From positions 1 to 9,396 of the forward strand of contig CAADVV010000471.1 in NCBI GenBank assembly GCA_900752535.1: DNA of 9,396 nucleotides, read 5' to 3'. This DNA is from Bacteroidales bacterium (lineage in GTDB: Bacteria; Bacteroidota; Bacteroidia; Bacteroidales; Muribaculaceae). Below the pieces are notes generated by a model that was not told the origin of the DNA, did not search any database, and saw only the letters and a program-made list of their open reading frames with translations. How positions within the stretch are numbered: the first letter of the stretch is position 1; the number at the start of each line of letters is the position of its first letter. Made by a program: the position numbers and the translations under genes. Below are positions 5,644 through 9,396 of the stretch, piece after piece.

Positions 5644-6956
5644 TAAAAGCATACAAACATCCTAAATTCGTTCTTTTAGGATTAACGGTATTTGCACTTC
5701 TACTTGCTGTTATGGCGATTAACAGTGAGTCAATTTCAGATACGAATTATGTTGCCGCATTAGGTAGCGCGCTCATTGTTTCATTAGTGCTTCCGATTGG
5801 AGGATTCTGTGGATGCGTTTTCATGACAATACCCTTTACATCTGTCCTTAAACTACCGATTGAGGCATTCAGTTTCATGACCCTGATGCAATTGCTCCTA
5901 ATAGCACGTTGTATTTTTTCAAATCACGTAAGACTTGATATGCTGATGAAAATATCTTTAATATGTGTCATATTGGAGCTATTTCCGTTTGTAGCTTACG
6001 GGCAAACAATAACAAATTTGATTCTACTGATTTTCAATTTCCTGACATTTTATTGTATCTATAAATTAACACAAGCAAATAAAATTGAGATATCTCACCT
6101 TCTGCTCTGTTTTTCAATAGGCGTTTTTGTTGCAGGAACTATTTCTCTGAACTATGACATTAACATTTATGAACTTAGCGGTTATAGATTTGCCGGCCTT
6201 TGGACAGACCCAAACTTTTGGGGAATGTTTTGCCTGATTGGGATTGTTTCATTGCTTATAATAGGCTTTAAGCGGCCTCTACTCTTTATTATATTCGTTC
6301 CTTTAATTCTCGCTTTAGCTTATCAGGGATTCCTGACACTATCGAGAACTTTCATTGTAGTAAGTTCCCTGATGATAATAGTCATTAGTATAGCCTATTT
6401 AAGAAAAAGTATCCTTGGAGCTATCGCGATTACGATAATATTAGCTGCTGCAGTCTATTACGCTCTGCCATATGCGATGGATGTTTTCAAGGAAAGAGGA
6501 ATTCAACATGATGACATTTCAAACGGGCGATTCACACAAACTACGACATTTCTGGAATATATCGTCAATGATATTCCGGCTCTATGCCTCGGCATGGGTT
6601 ATAATAATATATCAAACGTTAACTCCGTCTTTCATATAACGAAATTAGCAACTCATAACACCTACGCTGATTTACTTATTGACTTCGGAATTATAAATAT
6701 CCTGATATTCGGATATATTCTTTTATGCCACAAGAAATACATAAAATCAATGTTTCGCAACATAAACTCTCTTCCCGGAATTATTTGTTGCGTACTCATA
6801 TTTTATATTGCAACACTAAGCACTCTTAAATATGCCCTTATATATCTCCTCCTTGGTATGTTCTGCGGTTTTTCTTCGATTAAATCAAATAAAAAGACTA
6901 ATAGTAAGAATACTATTCGAGTATCCAATGCTCATATAATAAGACACTCTACATGA
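5625..6956 (+). CDS. wzy: Wzy-type O-antigen/capsule polymerase, polytopic membrane protein
   Basis: The 443 residues form roughly ten to twelve hydrophobic segments, beginning at 15-31, with a large loop at about 283-345 where Wzy proteins carry a periplasmic domain. Features of the O-antigen ligase/polymerase superfamily (Wzy_C) are RFAGLWTDPNFWG (188-200), LTLSRTFI (237-244), an NGRF (300-303) at the start of the loop, LGMGYNN (322-328) and the THNTYADLLIDFGI stretch (343-356). It would join undecaprenyl-linked repeat units in the periplasm after flipping. The ATG at 5625 lies inside the last 19 bases of the glycosyltransferase gene. The next in-frame ATG (M30) would remove the first membrane span, so the overlapping start is preferred. 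WaaL-type ligase is the alternative fold-mate, but a capsule locus with its own flippase makes polymerase more likely. The gene is very AT-rich, which is typical of serotype-specific wzy. Confidence 0.85.
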   Translation: MRTLQIVKAYKHPKFVLLGLTVFALLLAVMAINSESISDTNYVAALGSALIVSLVLPIGGFCGCVFMTIPFTSVLKLPIEAFSFMTLMQLLLIARCIFSNHVRLDMLMKISLICVILELFPFVAYGQTITNLILLIFNFLTFYCIYKLTQANKIEISHLLLCFSIGVFVAGTISLNYDINIYELSGYRFAGLWTDPNFWGMFCLIGIVSLLIIGFKRPLLFIIFVPLILALAYQGFLTLSRTFIVVSSLMIIVISIAYLRKSILGAIAITIILAAAVYYALPYAMDVFKERGIQHDDISNGRFTQTTTFLEYIVNDIPALCLGMGYNNISNVNSVFHITKLATHNTYADLLIDFGIINILIFGYILLCHKKYIKSMFRNINSLPGIICCVLIFYIATLSTLKYALIYLLLGMFCGFSSIKSNKKTNSKNTIRVSNAHIIRHST

Positions 6957-6965
6957 GACACTCTA
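6942..6965 (+). repeat. 10-bp direct repeat with 14-base period straddling the wzy stop codon
   Basis: AGACACTCTA occurs at 6942-6951 and at 6956-6965. The first copy encodes the final Arg-His-Ser of the polymerase and the second begins at the last base of its TGA stop (6954-6956). It looks like a small tandem duplication at the gene end, perhaps left by rearrangement of the following 120-bp gap. Confidence 0.5.
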
Positions 6966-7021
6966 TAAATCAATTATTGTCTTTATTTAAATTGAAGCAT
7001 CTTTATAACAAACTTCCTCTC

Positions 7022-7035
7022 TATTTAGCTAAATA
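7022..7035. repeat. Perfect 14-bp palindrome upstream of the second acetyltransferase
   Basis: TATTTAGCTAAATA equals its own reverse complement. It lies in the 120-bp non-coding gap 6957-7076, the longest gap within the AT-rich part. It could be a dimeric-regulator site, but AT-rich DNA produces such palindromes fairly easily. Confidence 0.5.
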
Positions 7036-7037
7036 AC

Positions 7038-7057
7038 AATCATGCTATAACATGATT
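7038..7057 (+). repeat. Inverted repeat (7-bp stem, 6-base loop) upstream of the second acetyltransferase
   Basis: AATCATG at 7038-7044 pairs perfectly with CATGATT at 7051-7057 around CTATAA. It starts three bases after the palindrome at 7022-7035 and ends 19 bases before the ATG at 7077. There is no T-run after it, so it is not a clear terminator. The hairpin may influence RNA stability or translation of the next gene. Confidence 0.45.
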
Positions 7058-7076
7058 ACTCCTATTCTAACAAAAT

Positions 7077-7655
7077 ATGATTCTTAGATTCTTAAAGAAT
7101 AAAATCATTAATCTTTTTGACCTTTATAGGGTATATAAAGTGAGAAAAACATGCACTGTCGGAGATTCAACACGATTACGTAGTGTTTTTGGCATCAGTA
7201 GTTCTAATGACAGCGAAATCACAATAGGAAGCAACTGTTGTCTGAATTGTCGGATTTATGTTAGAAAAGGAAAAGTAACAATCGGACATAATACATGGAT
7301 AGGAAATTCTGAAATAATGTCATCAGATTCCATAACGATTGGTAACGACGTTATTATTTCAGACGAGGTAATCATCATGGATAATAACAACCATCCAACT
7401 TCTCGGTCAAAACGACTTGAGATGTGTGAGAGCGGAGATTATTTTGGACCATTATGGAAATGGGATCAAGCAGCCTCAAAACCTATTATAATAGACGACA
7501 ATGTTTGGATTGGGAAAAGAGTTATCGTAATGAAAGGGGTGAATATCGGGAAAGGTTCAATTGTCGCAATTGGCGCAGTTGTGACAAAAGATGTCAGACC
7601 GGGAACAATTGTAGCCGGAAATCCAGCTAAAGAAGTCAAAACTCTTATTGACTAA
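7077..7655 (+). CDS. Second hexapeptide acyltransferase, probable polysaccharide O-acetyltransferase
   Basis: This 192-residue LbetaH protein is of the same broad family as the earlier one but clearly not a recent copy. Hexapeptide turns are seen at 48-100 (ITIGSNCCLNCRIYV, VTIGHNTWIGNSEI, ITIGNDVIISDEVII) and at 137-172 (IIIDDNVWIGKRVIVMKG, VNIGKGSIVAIGAVVTKDV). DNNNHPT (102-108) supplies H106 at the catalytic histidine position. The inserted loop that follows, up to about 135, contains GPLWKWD, a segment common in capsule acetyltransferases of this type. The C-terminus has the regular GNPAKEVK motif for the CoA site. A basic N-terminus (1-25) resembles that of other membrane-peripheral members. 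The start ATG follows the 120-bp gap with its palindrome and hairpin. The stop TAA is separated from the TTG of the flippase by six bases in the same frame. The acceptor sugar is unknown. Confidence 0.85.
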   Translation: MILRFLKNKIINLFDLYRVYKVRKTCTVGDSTRLRSVFGISSSNDSEITIGSNCCLNCRIYVRKGKVTIGHNTWIGNSEIMSSDSITIGNDVIISDEVIIMDNNNHPTSRSKRLEMCESGDYFGPLWKWDQAASKPIIIDDNVWIGKRVIVMKGVNIGKGSIVAIGAVVTKDVRPGTIVAGNPAKEVKTLID

Positions 7656-7661
7656 TCAGCC

Positions 7662-9206
7662 TTGATCCGCGCAAATAAAATAGCTAAAAACACAGTCTAT
7701 CTTTACTTAAGATTGATTATTGTCATGCTCATATCACTCTATACCGTCAGGGTGATAATGAATGAATTAGGTATAGATGGATTCGGCATTTATAATGTTG
7801 TGGCCGGTTTTGTCACAATGGTTGGATTCATTGGTACGACCATAACAGTTGGCATTCAGAGATTCTACAACTACGAGATAGGGAAACACGGAGATCAGGC
7901 CGCGCCATTGGTATACACGGCCGCTATCAAAATACAATCAATCATTTCACTTGGAATAGTTTTAGTTTTTGAAAGTTTCGGTCTATGGTACATTTACAAT
8001 GTAATGAATCTTCCGGCAAGAAAAATGACTGAAATCATGTGGCTATATCAGTTCTCAATTATCTCATTACTGCTGAATGTTCTGATAGTACCTTTTCAAG
8101 CTTTCACTATTTCTAAAGAGCATATGAATTTTTATGCAGTTTTAAGTGTGCTTGAAACCTTATTAAAATTGGGAGGTGTATATTGTTTAAGCTTATTCGG
8201 TTCATACCGTTTGGCTATTTATGGGGGAATAATCATGTTTATTACTTTATTAAATTTTCTATCTTTCTATATATTCTGCAAAAAAAAATATCCATATCTC
8301 AAGACAATAAATATATCTGGCTCCGGAATAATAAGATCGATATTATCTTTCTCGGGATGGAATGTAATTAGCGCATTTGCAAATATAGGTCGAGGGCAAG
8401 GAGTTAATCTTCTTTTGAATTATTTTTTCGGGGTCGCAATAAACGCGGCAAATGCTATTGTAACAAATATTTATAGTGCCGTACAATTATTCGCCACAAA
8501 TATATGCATTGCCTTCCGTCCGCAACTCACCGAAGCATATGCTCGCAACGATTTTGAGACCACGAGGACAATGTTCTTCTACATGTCCAAATTCGCTTTT
8601 ATCATGGTGATGGCAATATGTATTCCGATTTATCTGGAATTGCCTTTTATCCTGAAGATATGGTTGGGAACAGAGATTCCTGAATTTACGGAGATTTTTA
8701 CGAAAATCACTTTGCTAACTATTCTTATTGGATCTCTGAATACGCCAGTATCAGTTGTCATTTATGCTCATGGCAACATCCGAAGTTATATCATTGTGTA
8801 TTCATGTGTATGTTTATGTGTCCCGTTTGGGTGGATTGCATTTCATTATTTCAATGCGCCCCCTACAGCCGTTTTTTACATAACTCTTGCATTAATGATA
8901 GTGATTCAAATATGCTCTCTATGTATTCTAAAAAAACGCCTGGACTACTCATATCTTGAATACATTAAAACGGTCTTAATACCCATTCTGATTTTCTCTG
9001 CCTTAGCAGCAATACTACCTATATTAACCAAAATCATAATTAACAATCCCGGATTTACCGAATTTTTTCTGGTAGGGTTATCTGATATTATCGGAAGTTC
9101 TATCGTGATATACTCCTTGATTCTTACAAAATCACAGCGTAAGATATTAAGAAGCAAATTTAATAATGTTTGTCAGAGACATCAATCCCGCTCATCCGGT
9201 ATATAA
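7662..9206 (+). CDS. wzx: Wzx-type polysaccharide flippase (MOP/MATE-like), TTG start
   Basis: The 514-residue polytopic protein has about twelve to fourteen hydrophobic segments spread over its whole length and would translocate the undecaprenyl-linked repeat unit across the inner membrane. The N-terminal signature NKIAKNTVYLYLRL, then SLYTVRVIMNELGIDGFGIYNVVAGFV, is typical of Bacteroidales Wzx proteins, as are QRFYNYEIGK (66-75) and the central GQGVNLLLNYFFG-type segment. An in-frame TAA at 7653-7655 blocks any longer start, and the first ATG (residue 22) would delete the conserved NKIAKNT segment and the first membrane span. The TTG at 7662 is therefore the best start. It may depend on ribosomes ending the acetyltransferase six bases upstream. 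A run of nine A (8280-8288) encodes K207-K209; gain or loss of one A there would truncate the protein. Together with Wzy this makes the locus Wzx/Wzy-dependent and not ABC-transporter-dependent. Confidence 0.9.
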   Translation: MIRANKIAKNTVYLYLRLIIVMLISLYTVRVIMNELGIDGFGIYNVVAGFVTMVGFIGTTITVGIQRFYNYEIGKHGDQAAPLVYTAAIKIQSIISLGIVLVFESFGLWYIYNVMNLPARKMTEIMWLYQFSIISLLLNVLIVPFQAFTISKEHMNFYAVLSVLETLLKLGGVYCLSLFGSYRLAIYGGIIMFITLLNFLSFYIFCKKKYPYLKTINISGSGIIRSILSFSGWNVISAFANIGRGQGVNLLLNYFFGVAINAANAIVTNIYSAVQLFATNICIAFRPQLTEAYARNDFETTRTMFFYMSKFAFIMVMAICIPIYLELPFILKIWLGTEIPEFTEIFTKITLLTILIGSLNTPVSVVIYAHGNIRSYIIVYSCVCLCVPFGWIAFHYFNAPPTAVFYITLALMIVIQICSLCILKKRLDYSYLEYIKTVLIPILIFSALAAILPILTKIIINNPGFTEFFLVGLSDIIGSSIVIYSLILTKSQRKILRSKFNNVCQRHQSRSSGI

Positions 9207-9244
9207 ACTCTGATAACGCTCCTCAAACTTTTAAACAACAATAT

Positions 9245-9396
9245 ATGTCAATATTCAAAGACAAGACGCTGCTGATTACGGGCGGCACGGGGTCGTTCGG
9301 TAATGCCGTGCTGCGCCGTTTTCTCGACACGGATATCAAGGAAATCCGCATCTTCTCGCGTGACGAGAAGAAGCAGGACGATATGCGCCATGAGTA
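9245..9396 (+). CDS. capE: UDP-GlcNAc 4,6-dehydratase, CapE/WbjB/FnlA type (partial, runs off right edge)
   Basis: From the ATG at 9245 the frame stays open for 50 codons to the window end. The visible N-terminus has the Rossmann motif ITGGTGSFGNAVLRRF (residues 11-26), followed by DIKEIRIFSRDEKKQDDMR (30-48). That second segment is characteristic of the inverting UDP-GlcNAc 4,6-dehydratases that begin the UDP-L-FucNAc pathway (CapE, WbjB, FnlA); the catalytic residues lie outside the window. The enzyme would convert cytoplasmic UDP-GlcNAc to a 4-keto-6-deoxy sugar, then passed on by CapF- and CapG-type enzymes expected next in the operon. The gene starts 38 bases after the flippase, and composition returns to the GC-rich backbone level exactly here. 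Related FlaA1/PseB-type dehydratases are the main alternative. Confidence 0.85.
   Translation, partial: MSIFKDKTLLITGGTGSFGNAVLRRFLDTDIKEIRIFSRDEKKQDDMRHE

Larger units (their letters stand above)
3916..9244 (+). other. AT-rich serotype-type cassette between GC-rich nucleotide-sugar genes
   Basis: Composition drops sharply after the 6-dehydrogenase and rises again at the CapE-like gene. Hand counts of single 60-base rows give 57% GC at 3481-3540, 40% at 4021-4080, 27% at 6001-6060, 28% at 8281-8340 and 53% at 9301-9360. The AT-rich stretch holds exactly the structure-determining genes (acetyltransferases, glycosyltransferase, Wzy, Wzx). No insertion sequence, tRNA or integrase was seen at either edge, so any exchange probably occurred by homologous recombination in the flanking conserved genes. 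The edges are placed at gene boundaries and are approximate. Confidence 0.7.

Noticed and set aside
8183..8371. Plus-strand 62-residue open frame inside wzx
   Set aside because: It is out of frame within a well-supported membrane protein and has no features of its own. It matters only as the frame entered after an A insertion in the A9 run.

Overview
The window looks like the promoter-proximal part of a capsular or exopolysaccharide (CPS) locus from a gut Bacteroidales genome. Three things point there: a UpxY-type antiterminator as first gene of the locus, a Bacteroidetes-type promoter (TTTG, 20 bp, TAAATTTG) in front of it, and an almost complete lack of Shine-Dalgarno sequences. The GC-rich backbone (about 55% in the rows I counted) would suit a Muribaculaceae-like lineage better than classical Bacteroides, but that placement is inference.

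Layout. The left end (1-661, minus strand) is chromosomal: the N-terminus of glutamine-dependent NAD+ synthetase (nadE, running off the edge), preceded by a small predicted secreted protein of unknown function whose stop overlaps the nadE start (ATGA). A 226-bp divergent intergenic region (662-887) carries the strong plus-strand promoter. From it run, all on the plus strand, a upxY homologue (888-1505), a 138-bp non-coding leader with two stem-loops, a WbpP-type UDP-GlcNAc 4-epimerase, a WbpO/TviB-type UDP-HexNAc 6-dehydrogenase, a hexapeptide acetyltransferase, a GT4 glycosyltransferase, a Wzy-type polymerase, a second hexapeptide acetyltransferase, a Wzx-type flippase starting with TTG, and the first 50 codons of a CapE/WbjB/FnlA-type UDP-GlcNAc 4,6-dehydratase that runs off the right edge.

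How the genes fit together. The epimerase and dehydrogenase should convert UDP-GlcNAc to UDP-GalNAc and then UDP-GalNAcA, an acidic sugar donor. CapE starts the UDP-L-FucNAc branch, and its partners would be expected downstream. The glycosyltransferase adds a sugar to the lipid-linked repeat unit, the two acetyltransferases probably decorate sugars, Wzx flips the unit across the inner membrane and Wzy polymerises it. The initiating phosphoglycosyl transferase, export genes and further glycosyltransferases are not in the window.

The most striking large-scale feature is a composition mosaic. The nucleotide-sugar genes at both ends (to about 3915 and from 9245) are GC-rich, while the middle (about 3970-9206: acetyltransferases, GT, Wzy, Wzx) is AT-rich, down to about 27-28% GC in some rows. 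This is the usual pattern of a serotype-specific cassette exchanged between conserved sugar-synthesis genes. I found no RNA gene, CRISPR array, insertion sequence or clear intrinsic terminator, and nothing that demands a wholly new type of system.
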